DNA from: Pseudorhodobacter antarcticus
GTDB taxonomy: Bacteria; Pseudomonadota; Alphaproteobacteria; Rhodobacterales; Rhodobacteraceae
Reading direction: 5' to 3'
NCBI GenBank assembly: GCA_945897655.1
Contig: CAMDHB010000001.1
Location: 1 to 49,975, forward strand
DNA length: 49,975 nt
This document shows, piece after piece, positions 25,515 to 32,885 of the stretch. The notes beneath the pieces are model-generated. The model did not search any database. It was given only the letters and a program-made list of their open reading frames with translations, and was not told where the DNA came from. The position numbers and the translations under genes are program-made. How positions within the stretch are numbered: position 1 is the first letter of the stretch; the number at the start of each line of letters is the position of its first letter.

Positions 25515-25624
25515 CTCCCCCTCCGTCCACTGCCACGCAACGAACGGTCTGACAGATCTTCAGGGGGTCAAAATTGGATGCCGATTACCCCGCCTAAGGG
25601 GTCAACTTTGCATGCCGAAACACA
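25396..25624 (-). mobile_element. IS21-family insertion sequence relic (one end only)
   Basis: This stretch holds the istA N-terminal remnant, a non-coding leader and an IS end reading TGTGTTTCGGCATGC inward from 25624. Two 21-bp direct repeats lie inside the end, a usual trait of IS21 termini. The opposite end is missing, so the element is dead. It separates the importer 2 ATPase from a broken amidase gene. Confidence 0.6.
25564..25618 (+). repeat. Two 21-bp terminal direct repeats of the IS relic
   Basis: Copies at 25564-25584 and 25598-25618 share GGGGTCAA at the left and ATGCCGA at the right, agreeing at 18 of 21 positions with a 34-bp period. They are probably transposase-binding sites. 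Confidence 0.65.
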
Positions 25625-26226
25625 GCGCTGAATGGGGCCGACATCGGCGCTTGGTCCAACATTGCAGCCCCCTGTGTCTTTGACGCCAATGCCGACATCG
25701 GCGGGCTGAAGGTGGAGTATTTGGCCGAGGCCTTTGCCGATGGGGCCACGGCGGTGGACCATGCGGCGCTGGCTGCCACCCGCGTGTTGCGGGTTGAGGT
25801 GGTAAACGTCAGCTTGTCCGACCTTCCCTATGGCGCGCTGATGAACATCGTGTTCGCCGAAGCTGCGGGGGGTTTCGACGACCTGCCGTTATCCGGCCTG
25901 GACGATACCCTGACCGGGCAAGATGCCGAAGCCTGGCCCAACACTCTGCGCAAGACGCGATTCCTGTCGGCTGTGGATCCATCGGGCAACACCTTTGCCG
26001 TGCCACAGGGCTGATCGCTGTGGGGGCGGCTGTTTGACGAAGGGCCGATGCTGAACCTGGTCATGGCGCGGATGAAGGCGGCGGGCATCGAAAACGTCCG
26101 TATGATGCCGACTTTGCGTTCGGGATGAACGACGAGAACCCGCACGCCCGGAACGCGATTTTCCGGCTGACAAACTTCAGAACCGGCCAGACCGCTTACT
26201 GCAAGCTGTTGGAACGTTTGGGGTAA
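25625..26226 (+). pseudogene. Amidase (GatA-like) C-terminal fragment, decayed
   Basis: In frame from 25625, immediately after the IS end, the sequence reads as the C-terminal part of an amidase-signature enzyme. It runs from VFDANADIGGLKVEYLAEAF and DLPYGALMNIVFAEAAGGFDDL to AWPNTLRKTRFLSAVD. An apparent internal deletion then joins to FAVPQG and a TGA at 26012-26014. The same frame continues as GRLFDEGPMLNLVMARMKAA before another stop. A different frame from 26101 to 26226 reads FAFGMNDENPHARNAIFRL, which I cannot place. No N-terminal half or catalytic Ser-Ser-Lys region is present. The 865 bp between the importer 2 ATPase and the GH51 gene contain only this and the IS relic. Confidence 0.65.
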
Positions 26227-26260
26227 AGCGGCGGGCCGACGGGCGGCCCGCCAAGACTGA

Positions 26261-27778
26261 TCAGCCCAGTTTCACCCGGATCATCTGCCACGAATGCGGG
26301 GCCAAGCTGGCCGTCAGGGTGCCGTCCGACACCTGGGCGCCGGTTCCCTTGCGCGGCACCACGGTATCGGGCGCGGTCAGGCTGTTGATGGCGCGCAGGT
26401 TGCTGTGCGTCATCACCTGATGGTCAATGACCGTGGCCGTGCCGCCAAAGCCCTGCAAGGACAGATCCAGCGTCAGTGCATCGGTCGGGTGGCGGTTGAC
26501 GGCAAAGAAGGTGGCGGTCCCGCCCTCTTCGTCATGAACCCCCGCGATGTCGATGAAGGGTACGTTGTCGTCATGTTCGGCATCATAGCCTGGGCTTTTC
26601 ACCGACAGGTTCAGCGCCGTGCCACGGCCAAAGACCGATGCAAAGTAATAAGGATAGTAGATCGTCTGCCGCCAGGCCGCCCCACCCGGTTCGGTCATGA
26701 TCGGCGCAATCACGTTCACCAGCTGCGCGATGCAGGCCATTTTGACCACATTCGATTTGCGGATGAAGGTGTTCAGGATCAGTCCGACCTGAAGGACGTC
26801 TTCAAAGTTGTAAATATCCTCAAGCAGGCGCGGCGCGTGCGGCCAGCCTTCGCGCCCAGCCAGAATGGCGCGGTCTTGTTCGTTGGAATGGTACCAGACG
26901 TTCCATTCATCAAAGCTGATGGTGACATCATGCTTGGACCGCTTGTTCGCCTTGACCAGATTGATCGTCGATTCCACCGTGGTGATGTAGCGATCCAGCT
27001 TGTGGTTCAGCGACAGGTAGTTTTGCGTGTGCCCGGTGCGGTTGGCGAAATACATGTGCAAGGAGATGTGATCGACCGCCTCATAAGTGTGTTCCAGCAC
27101 GATCCGTTCCCATTCGGGATAGGTCTTCATGTCGGAATTCGATGACCCGCAGACCACCAGTTCCAGCGTCTTGTCAAAGGCGCGCAGGGTCTTGGCGGTT
27201 TCATTGGCAAGGCGGCCGTATTCATCGGCGGTCTTGTGGCCAACCTGCCAAGGGCCGTCCATTTCGTTGCCAAGGCACCAGATGCGGCAATCGAAGGGCT
27301 CGGCGCGGCCGTTCTTCTTGCGCAGGTCGCCCCAATAGCTGCCGGTCGGGCCATTGGTGTATTCGACAAAGTTGCGCGCCTCGTCCAACCCGCGAGAACC
27401 AAGGTTGATGGCCAGCATGGGCTTGGTGCCGACGGCGTCGCACCAGTCCTGAAATTCGTGGATGCCGACCTGGTTGGCATCCGAGGTGTGCCAGGCAAGG
27501 TCCAACCGCACCGGGCGCTGATCCTTCGGCCCCACGCCATCTTCCCAGTTATAGGCCGAGACAAAGTTGCCGCCGGGGTAACGCACGTAAGGGATCTTCA
27601 GGTCCCGCACCAGTTGCGCCACATCGCCCCGCATGCCGTTCTTGTCGGCGGTCGGGTGGCCCGGTTCATAGATGCCGGAATAGATCGCCCGGCCCAGATG
27701 CTCCAGAAAGGCCGAATAGACCCGCTCATCAATCTTGGCGATCGTATAGTCCCGATGCGCCGTTACAGTTGCCTTCAT
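26261..27778 (-). CDS. Alpha-N-arabinofuranosidase (GH51)
   Basis: This retaining glycosidase releases alpha-L-arabinofuranose from arabinan, arabinoxylan or arabinogalactan oligosaccharides. The 505-residue product has the N-terminal GH51 block (FLEHLGRAIYSGIYEPGHP, then RYPGGNFVSAYNWEDGVGP). The acid/base E172 lies in LGNEMDGPWQ and the nucleophile E291 in SFDEWNVWY. A C-terminal beta domain ends in LAPHSWQMIRVKLG. There is no signal peptide, so it is cytoplasmic. I chose the ATG at 27778, 7 nt after GGGAGG; the ATG at 27784 is too close to that site. A promoter with an overlapping CGAT-N4-ATCG palindrome lies upstream. Confidence 0.95.
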   Translation of the reverse strand: MKATVTAHRDYTIAKIDERVYSAFLEHLGRAIYSGIYEPGHPTADKNGMRGDVAQLVRDLKIPYVRYPGGNFVSAYNWEDGVGPKDQRPVRLDLAWHTSDANQVGIHEFQDWCDAVGTKPMLAINLGSRGLDEARNFVEYTNGPTGSYWGDLRKKNGRAEPFDCRIWCLGNEMDGPWQVGHKTADEYGRLANETAKTLRAFDKTLELVVCGSSNSDMKTYPEWERIVLEHTYEAVDHISLHMYFANRTGHTQNYLSLNHKLDRYITTVESTINLVKANKRSKHDVTISFDEWNVWYHSNEQDRAILAGREGWPHAPRLLEDIYNFEDVLQVGLILNTFIRKSNVVKMACIAQLVNVIAPIMTEPGGAAWRQTIYYPYYFASVFGRGTALNLSVKSPGYDAEHDDNVPFIDIAGVHDEEGGTATFFAVNRHPTDALTLDLSLQGFGGTATVIDHQVMTHSNLRAINSLTAPDTVVPRKGTGAQVSDGTLTASLAPHSWQMIRVKLG

Positions 27779-27829
27779 CGTCATCCCTCCCGTCGGTGGA
27801 CGCTACGCCCAAGCGGCGTCAGTATCCGA

Positions 27830-27868
27830 TTTGTCGATGTATATCGGAATGAATGGGGGTTCAGTCAA
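27830..27868 (-). promoter_or_regulatory. GH51 promoter with CGAT-N4-ATCG operator
   Basis: On the minus strand TTGACT (27863-27868), 17-bp spacer and GATATA (27840-27845) form a promoter about 55 bp before the GH51 start. The palindrome CGAT-GTAT-ATCG (27835-27846) covers the -10. The extended site is shared with the importer 3 promoter (17 of 20 positions by eye), and its ATTCC-side half with the promoter of the ArsR-like gene. Confidence 0.5.
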
Positions 27869-27886
27869 GCGGATTGTGGGGGGCGG

Positions 27887-28816
27887 TCAGCCTGTCGTGG
27901 TCAGGCGCATGACGATGTCCTGATCATAGTTGCCAAAGCCACGGCCAAAGATGTTCATGCCGCCCGGGTGGCGGGCATCATCCCGCACCCCGATGCGCAG
28001 CCGGATCGAGCGGTGCTTGTCCAGATCAAGGTCGTTCAGCGAGATCGGGCTGATCTTCATCCCATCAACAAAGGTGCCCTCACGGGTGATGCGCCAGGAT
28101 TTCAACTTGCCATACTGACTGCCCTTCAGCTTCCACCAGTCGGGGGTGTATACCCCGCGCTTGTCGCCAAAATCGCCCGGGCTGGTCCACGTGCCCACGT
28201 CAATGCGGTTGACCGAAACCGTGATGTCTGACGGCCAGTCGGCGGCGGTACCCGGCACCTCGGACGACAGTTCCATCGCAAACTCGATCGAGGCCAGATC
28301 ACCGTTCATCAGTTTGGAGTTGTTGGGAAACTGGTATTCCACATAGCCACGGGTGAACCAGATCAACCCTGCATCCATCCGCCCCGGTTCCAGAAAGGTG
28401 TCCGGCACATCCAGCAACCCAATCACCCCTTGGGTCGAGCATAAACCGCAGGGCGCCGACACCTGGCACGAGGTGTACAGACCAAGGGGCATCGCCACCT
28501 CGATCATGTTGCGGCTGGCCTCCTCGGGCTGGGATTTGAACATCACCAGCACTTCGTCAAACAGCGAATGGCAGATTTTCTGGTTGCCCTTGCGGGCGCG
28601 GTGCACCTCGGTCCGGATCAGGCCGGCCTCCTCCAACTGCTGGATGTTGGCGGAAACCGAGCTTTGTGGCAGGCCCAGCGCCTCGGCAATCTCGTTCACG
28701 TTTTGCGGGCCGCGGGTGTGCAGAAGTTTCAGCACCTTGACCCGGGCGGGCGAGGCAAAAGCCTTGAGAACGTCGATGCCGTCTTCCGGGTCCACGATCA
28801 GAAAATTGCGGCTCAT
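27887..28816 (-). CDS. ArsR-like winged-helix regulator with a large C-terminal domain
   Basis: This is a predicted sugar-locus transcription factor. 309 residues. An ArsR-type winged helix occupies about 13-80 (FASPARVKVLKLLHTRG, NVNEIAEALGLPQSSVSANI, QQLEEAGLIRTEVHRARKG). A domain of about 220 residues follows that is not a standard ArsR part. It carries a cysteine cluster C117-x5-C123-x2-C126 and then a region rich in beta-strand-like, aromatic segments (LIWFTRGYVEYQFPNNSKL, TPDWWKLKGSQYGKLKSW) ending in FGNYDQDIVMRLTTT. The C-terminal part could bind a sugar, or the cysteines a metal or redox signal. It lies between GH51 and a LacI gene. Its promoter carries a degenerate version of the GH51 and importer 3 operator, which suggests autoregulation. 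Confidence 0.75.
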   Translation of the reverse strand: MSRNFLIVDPEDGIDVLKAFASPARVKVLKLLHTRGPQNVNEIAEALGLPQSSVSANIQQLEEAGLIRTEVHRARKGNQKICHSLFDEVLVMFKSQPEEASRNMIEVAMPLGLYTSCQVSAPCGLCSTQGVIGLLDVPDTFLEPGRMDAGLIWFTRGYVEYQFPNNSKLMNGDLASIEFAMELSSEVPGTAADWPSDITVSVNRIDVGTWTSPGDFGDKRGVYTPDWWKLKGSQYGKLKSWRITREGTFVDGMKISPISLNDLDLDKHRSIRLRIGVRDDARHPGGMNIFGRGFGNYDQDIVMRLTTTG

Positions 28817-28845
28817 CGGCGGTCTTTCAAAAACGCGGGTTCTGA

Positions 28846-28878
28846 TCGCATCTATATTGGAATTTCAGATACAGTCAA
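28846..28878 (-). promoter_or_regulatory. Promoter of the ArsR-like gene with operator-like site
   Basis: On the minus strand TTGACT (28873-28878), 16-bp spacer and TATAGA (28851-28856) form a good promoter whose -35 lies inside the 3' end of the neighbouring LacI gene. ATCTATATTGGAAT (28850-28863, plus strand) matches the GH51 site ATGTATATCGGAAT at 12 of 14 positions and overlaps the -10, as in the GH51 promoter. Confidence 0.45.
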
Positions 28879-29873
28879 ACGCCGATTCGGGCCACCGAAT
28901 CGCGCAGGACCAGTGGGCAGTCCACCTTGAGCCGTTGATAGGGCAGGGGGCGCCCGCCTTCGGTCAGCAGGGTTATTGCCAGACGGGCCATCTCGTCATG
29001 CGGCAGTTGCACGGTTGACAGGGGTGGCGCCAGATGAGCCCCCAGATCTTCGTTGTCATACCCGATGACCGAGACATCATCGGGAATCGCCAGACCACTG
29101 GCGCGGATCGCCTCACACGCGCCAATGGCAACCCGGTCATTGAAGCAGGTCACGGCAGTTGGGCGCTGGTCCAGAAGGCCCAACATGGCGGCGCGGCCAG
29201 ACCCGACGGTCCATGCCGGGCGTGAAACAAGGGCCGGGTCAAACGGAATGTCATGGGCGGCCAGCGCCTGTTTGTAGCCGCGCAGACGGTCGCGCGTGGC
29301 TTCGGTCCAATCTTCACCCGGCAGATGAGCAATGCGGCGGTGACCGGCCTTGATCAACGCTTCGGTCGCGGCCTGCATGCCGGCCACATCGCCGGGTATC
29401 ACGCAAGGCAGGCGGCGGCTGGGTTCGTGGCAGTTCAGCAGAACTGTCGGCAGGGCAAACAACGGTTCGGGCGGGTGCACGGTGCGGGTGATCAGGCGGG
29501 CATAGATCACCCCCCTCAGATCCAGCGCCGCAAGTGTTTGCAGAATGGCCACCTCATTGGCCGCATCCCCGCCAGTGATGAAGGTAGCCACCAGCCAGCC
29601 AAGTGCGGCCGCCTCATCCTTGGCGGCGTCAAGGAAGGGGGTGGCGAAGGGGGTTGTCGTCACTTCGTCAATCAGCAGGGCCACCACGCCAGACCCACCG
29701 CCCCGCGCCAGACCGCGCCGGGCATAGCCCATCTCGGCCGCAAGGGATTGCACCTTTTCACGGGTTTCCGCAGAAATGCGTGCTGTCGTCCCGCCGGACA
29801 GGACCAGCGACACCGTCGCCTGCGAGACGCCAGCGGCAAGGGCGATGTCCACCATGGTTGGGCGTTTGGTCAT
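28875..29873 (-). CDS. LacI family transcriptional regulator (adjacent to GH2 enzyme)
   Basis: This is a sugar-responsive repressor or activator. 332 residues: helix-turn-helix at about 7-30 (MVDIALAAGVSQATVSLVLSG), linker ARRGLARGG, and an effector domain with VALLIDEVTTTPFATPFLDA, TCFNDRVAIGACEAI and VSVIGYDNEDLGAHLAPPLS. It is complete and of standard length. It is divergent from the GH2 gene, with a perfect CCAAG-T-CTTGG palindrome in between, and lies upstream of the ArsR-like gene in the same direction. Control of GH2 is the likely role. Confidence 0.92.
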   Translation of the reverse strand: MTKRPTMVDIALAAGVSQATVSLVLSGGTTARISAETREKVQSLAAEMGYARRGLARGGGSGVVALLIDEVTTTPFATPFLDAAKDEAAALGWLVATFITGGDAANEVAILQTLAALDLRGVIYARLITRTVHPPEPLFALPTVLLNCHEPSRRLPCVIPGDVAGMQAATEALIKAGHRRIAHLPGEDWTEATRDRLRGYKQALAAHDIPFDPALVSRPAWTVGSGRAAMLGLLDQRPTAVTCFNDRVAIGACEAIRASGLAIPDDVSVIGYDNEDLGAHLAPPLSTVQLPHDEMARLAITLLTEGGRPLPYQRLKVDCPLVLRDSVARIGV

Positions 29874-29904
29874 GACCCCGGCATAGACGCCACGAATCGT
29901 CTTG

Positions 29905-29940
29905 CCAAGTCTTGGATTAGGACGGATGATAATTTTATAA
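29905..29940 (+). promoter_or_regulatory. GH2 promoter with LacI-type operator
   Basis: TTGGAT (29912-29917), 17-bp spacer and TTATAA (29935-29940) form a strong promoter 26 bp before the GH2 start. The palindrome CCAAG-T-CTTGG (29905-29915) overlaps the -35 box, a position expected to repress. Confidence 0.55.
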
Positions 29941-29966
29941 CTGAAATATTTTCAAAGGGGGTCACC

Positions 29967-32660
29967 ATGGCCACGTCAAGCGCAGGCAGGACAACGGTTT
30001 CGCTGGATGGCGCGTGGGACTTTGTCCACCATTCCGATGGGGTGGCGCGTCAGGCCATGGTGCCGATGCCGTGGCAGGCATCCTTTGCCGACCTGCGGCA
30101 GGCCTATGGCCATGCAACCTACAGCCGGGATGTGACCATTCCAGCGGATGGCGCAACGTACCTCTGCTTTGGCGCCGTCTCCTATTTCGCCACCGTCCGT
30201 CTGGCGGGGCGCGAGGTGGCGCAGCATGACAACGGCTGGTTGCCGTTTGACGTGGCGGTGCCGGATGACCTGCGGGGCCAAACCGTGCGGGTCGAGGTGG
30301 AGTGCCATCTGCCCGGCCCCGACGACGCCAGCCCCAACAATTTCGGCGATATCCCGCATGGCAAGATGAGCTGGTATGGCCCGACCGGCGGGATATGGCA
30401 GTCGGTGCGGATGGAGACGCGGGCGGCGCGGCATCTGACGTCCTGCGCGATTTCGTCTGATCCTGCCACGGGTCAGGTTGCGGTCACCCTGACCGAAACC
30501 GGCAGCGGCCCCCGCACCCTGCAAGTGCTGGATCCGGCCGGTCAAGTCGTCGCCTCTGGCACCGATCTGACCGTGGCAAACCCCCGCCTGTGGTCGCCTG
30601 AGGATCCCGCCCTGTACCGCCTGCGCGTTGATCTGGGCGGCGATGTGACCGAGCACAGCTTTGGTTTCCGCAGCTTTACCACCGCCAAGGGGCAGATGTT
30701 CCTGAACGGCAAACCCTTCTTCATGCGGGCGGCGCTGGATCAGGATTACTACCCCGAAGGCATCTGCACCCCGCCTTCGACCGCCTATCTGGAAGATCAG
30801 TTCCGCAAGGCCAAAGCCTTGGGCCTGAACATGCTGCGCTATCACATCAAGGTGCCCGACCCCCGGTATCTGGAGGTGGCGGACCGTCTGGGGATGCTGC
30901 TGTGGTACGACTTGCCCAACACCGGCACCCTGTCTGATGCGGCGGCAGGGCGGTTGAAGCAAACGATGGAAGGCATGATTGCCCGCGATGGCAACCATCC
31001 GTCGATCGTGATCTGGACCCTGATCAACGAGGATTGGGGTATCCGGCTGTGCGATGACCCGGCCCATCGGCGCTGGTTGGAGGGGATGGTGGATTGGCTG
31101 CGGCAGCGCGATCCGTCGCGACTGGTCTGTGACAACTCACCCTGTCAGGGGAATTTCCATGTCAAAAGCGATCTGGACGACTTCCACTATTACCGGTCTG
31201 TCCCCGAACGGCGTGACGAATGGGATGCCCTGACGGCAGAATTTGCCCAAGGTGCCGCTTGGACATGGTCGCCCTTTGGCGATGGCGAACGGCGGGGGGA
31301 TGAACCCAAGATCGTTTCGGAATTCGGCGTCTGGGGCCTGCCGCAACCGGCGCAAGTGAAACTGAACGGGGCCGAGCCGTGGTGGATGGAGACGGGCCAG
31401 CTTTGGGGCGATGGCGCGGCCTATCCGCATGGGATCGAACGGCGTTTTGCCAGCCTTGGGTTGAACCGGGTGTTTGGCAGTTTGGAAAACATGGTGACAC
31501 AGGCCCAGTGGTATCAGTTCGCCAATCTGAAATACGAGATCGAGGTGATGCGCGCCTGGCCGCAGATTCAAGGCTATGTCATCACCGAATTGACCGATGT
31601 TCATTGGGAGTCTAACGGACTTCTGGATATGAACCGCAACCCGCGTGTGTTCCATGACCGTTTGGGTCAGGTGAATGCCGATGTGGTCATTGTGCCCAAG
31701 GTCGACCGCTATGCCGGAACCGCCGGGCAGGACTGGACGATGGATCTGGCCATTGCCAGCGGTGGCACCGTTTTGTCCCCGGGTGTGCTGCACTGGTCTG
31801 ACGGCACCAATGGAGGCGAGATTGCCTTTCCCGGGGCTGATGCCCTGACGGCAACTGACCTGGGTCCGCTGACCCTGACCCTGCCTGATGTCGACCAGAA
31901 CCGCATGCTGACGCTGTCACTGGTGCTGCACTGCGGCGGGCAGGTCGTGGCGCGCAATCAGGTTGATCTGGCACTTTATGCGCCACGTTTGACGGAAGGC
32001 CTGCCCCGGGTTGCGACCAGCGATGCAGCACTGGCCACCCGCGCCCAGGCCCTTGGCTATGCCGTTGTTGCCGCAGATCAGGCAGATGTCACCCTGGCCC
32101 TCGCGCTGGACGAGGCAGATGTCAGGGCCATGCAGGCGGGTGCGCGATATCTGGTTCTGGCGGATGGCACGGTAAAAACCGAAGGAAATCTGCGGGTTGA
32201 AACGCGTGGACGCGAGCAGCCCTTTATTCCTGTGGTGGATGAAACCCCCGGCGTTCCGGTTGGCGCGCAGTTCCCCTTGCCCAACATCACCTTGATGGCC
32301 CGGCACAACACCATGTGGCGCGGCGACTGGATTGCGGGCTTCAGCTGGATCCGGCGCGAGGGCGTTTTCGCCGATCTGCCGGGCGGGCCGCTGATTGACC
32401 TGTCCTTCTCGGATGTGGTGCCGCGCCATGTTCTGGGTGGCTTTTCGGGCTGGGAATTTGGCGGGCCGGTCCATGCCGGTGTCGTTGTCGGCTGGGTTCA
32501 CAAACCCGCCGCCCTGATCGCCGAACGGCCCGTGGGCCGGGGTGCTGTGGTTGCCAGCACATTCCGGCTGACCGGATCGGCCCCCGGTGCAGACCCTGTG
32601 GCGGATGCGCTGCTGGACCGTCTGGTCAAACTGGCCGCGTCACAGCGCGTGGCTGATTGA
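29967..32660 (+). CDS. Glycoside hydrolase family 2 enzyme (beta-galactosidase/beta-glucuronidase type)
   Basis: This is a retaining exo-glycosidase. The exact sugar (beta-galactose, beta-glucuronate, alpha-arabinopyranose or other) is not clear. The 897-residue product has the GH2 sugar-binding jelly roll (residues 1-170, with MSWYGPTGGIWQSVRME), an immunoglobulin-like domain (to about 250) and a TIM barrel. The acid/base E355 lies in WTLINEDWG and the nucleophile E452 in IVSEFGVWG. Further C-terminal beta domains make up the last 330 residues, a larger tail than in short family members. There is no signal peptide. The open frame extends upstream to 29253, but that part is antisense to the LacI gene. 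The start at 29967 follows AAAGGGGG. Confidence 0.9.
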   Translation: MATSSAGRTTVSLDGAWDFVHHSDGVARQAMVPMPWQASFADLRQAYGHATYSRDVTIPADGATYLCFGAVSYFATVRLAGREVAQHDNGWLPFDVAVPDDLRGQTVRVEVECHLPGPDDASPNNFGDIPHGKMSWYGPTGGIWQSVRMETRAARHLTSCAISSDPATGQVAVTLTETGSGPRTLQVLDPAGQVVASGTDLTVANPRLWSPEDPALYRLRVDLGGDVTEHSFGFRSFTTAKGQMFLNGKPFFMRAALDQDYYPEGICTPPSTAYLEDQFRKAKALGLNMLRYHIKVPDPRYLEVADRLGMLLWYDLPNTGTLSDAAAGRLKQTMEGMIARDGNHPSIVIWTLINEDWGIRLCDDPAHRRWLEGMVDWLRQRDPSRLVCDNSPCQGNFHVKSDLDDFHYYRSVPERRDEWDALTAEFAQGAAWTWSPFGDGERRGDEPKIVSEFGVWGLPQPAQVKLNGAEPWWMETGQLWGDGAAYPHGIERRFASLGLNRVFGSLENMVTQAQWYQFANLKYEIEVMRAWPQIQGYVITELTDVHWESNGLLDMNRNPRVFHDRLGQVNADVVIVPKVDRYAGTAGQDWTMDLAIASGGTVLSPGVLHWSDGTNGGEIAFPGADALTATDLGPLTLTLPDVDQNRMLTLSLVLHCGGQVVARNQVDLALYAPRLTEGLPRVATSDAALATRAQALGYAVVAADQADVTLALALDEADVRAMQAGARYLVLADGTVKTEGNLRVETRGREQPFIPVVDETPGVPVGAQFPLPNITLMARHNTMWRGDWIAGFSWIRREGVFADLPGGPLIDLSFSDVVPRHVLGGFSGWEFGGPVHAGVVVGWVHKPAALIAERPVGRGAVVASTFRLTGSAPGADPVADALLDRLVKLAASQRVAD

Positions 32661-32673
32661 TGTATCAAGATGG

Positions 32674-32725
32674 CCGATACATATCGACAAACCTGTTGAC
32701 AGAAATGTCCCGCGCTCCTTACACT
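32674..32725 (+). promoter_or_regulatory. Promoter of importer 3 with CGAT-N4-ATCG site
   Basis: TTGACA (32696-32701), 18-bp spacer and TACACT (32720-32725) form a promoter. Just upstream, CCGATACATATCGACAAA (32674-32691) contains CGAT-ACAT-ATCG and matches the GH51 operator. It also shares a 7-bp inverted repeat ATGTATC...GATACAT (32660-32682). The site lies upstream of the -35, which could mean activation here. Confidence 0.5.
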
Positions 32726-32885
32726 GACTTCATTGCAGGTTAACGATCTCGACCGGCCCGGAGGAGGGGCCAGCCGAAATCGAGCTGTGCCGGATTACCG
32801 GCCCGTTCGTCTGCGCGCGCCCGCAGGTGAGCGGACAGGTCTTGGCGTGGAAGCTCTTGGCTACTGGAAAAAACGGGAGGACTAA

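Noticed and set aside
25712..26014. Independent 100-residue gene starting at 25712
   Set aside because: The homology to amidases continues upstream of this ATG in the same frame to the IS end, so it is part of a truncated pseudogene rather than a small gene.
29253..29966. Upstream extension of the GH2 frame adding about 238 residues
   Set aside because: It is antisense to the LacI gene, reads as low-complexity shadow protein, and the GH2 fold begins at the ATG at 29967 with a good ribosome binding site.
32736..32748. GGTTAACGAT near the importer 3 leader, resembling part of the 77-bp element
   Set aside because: Only 10 bp match copy A and neither the CCTTTCCA block nor the palindromic end is present at the right distance.
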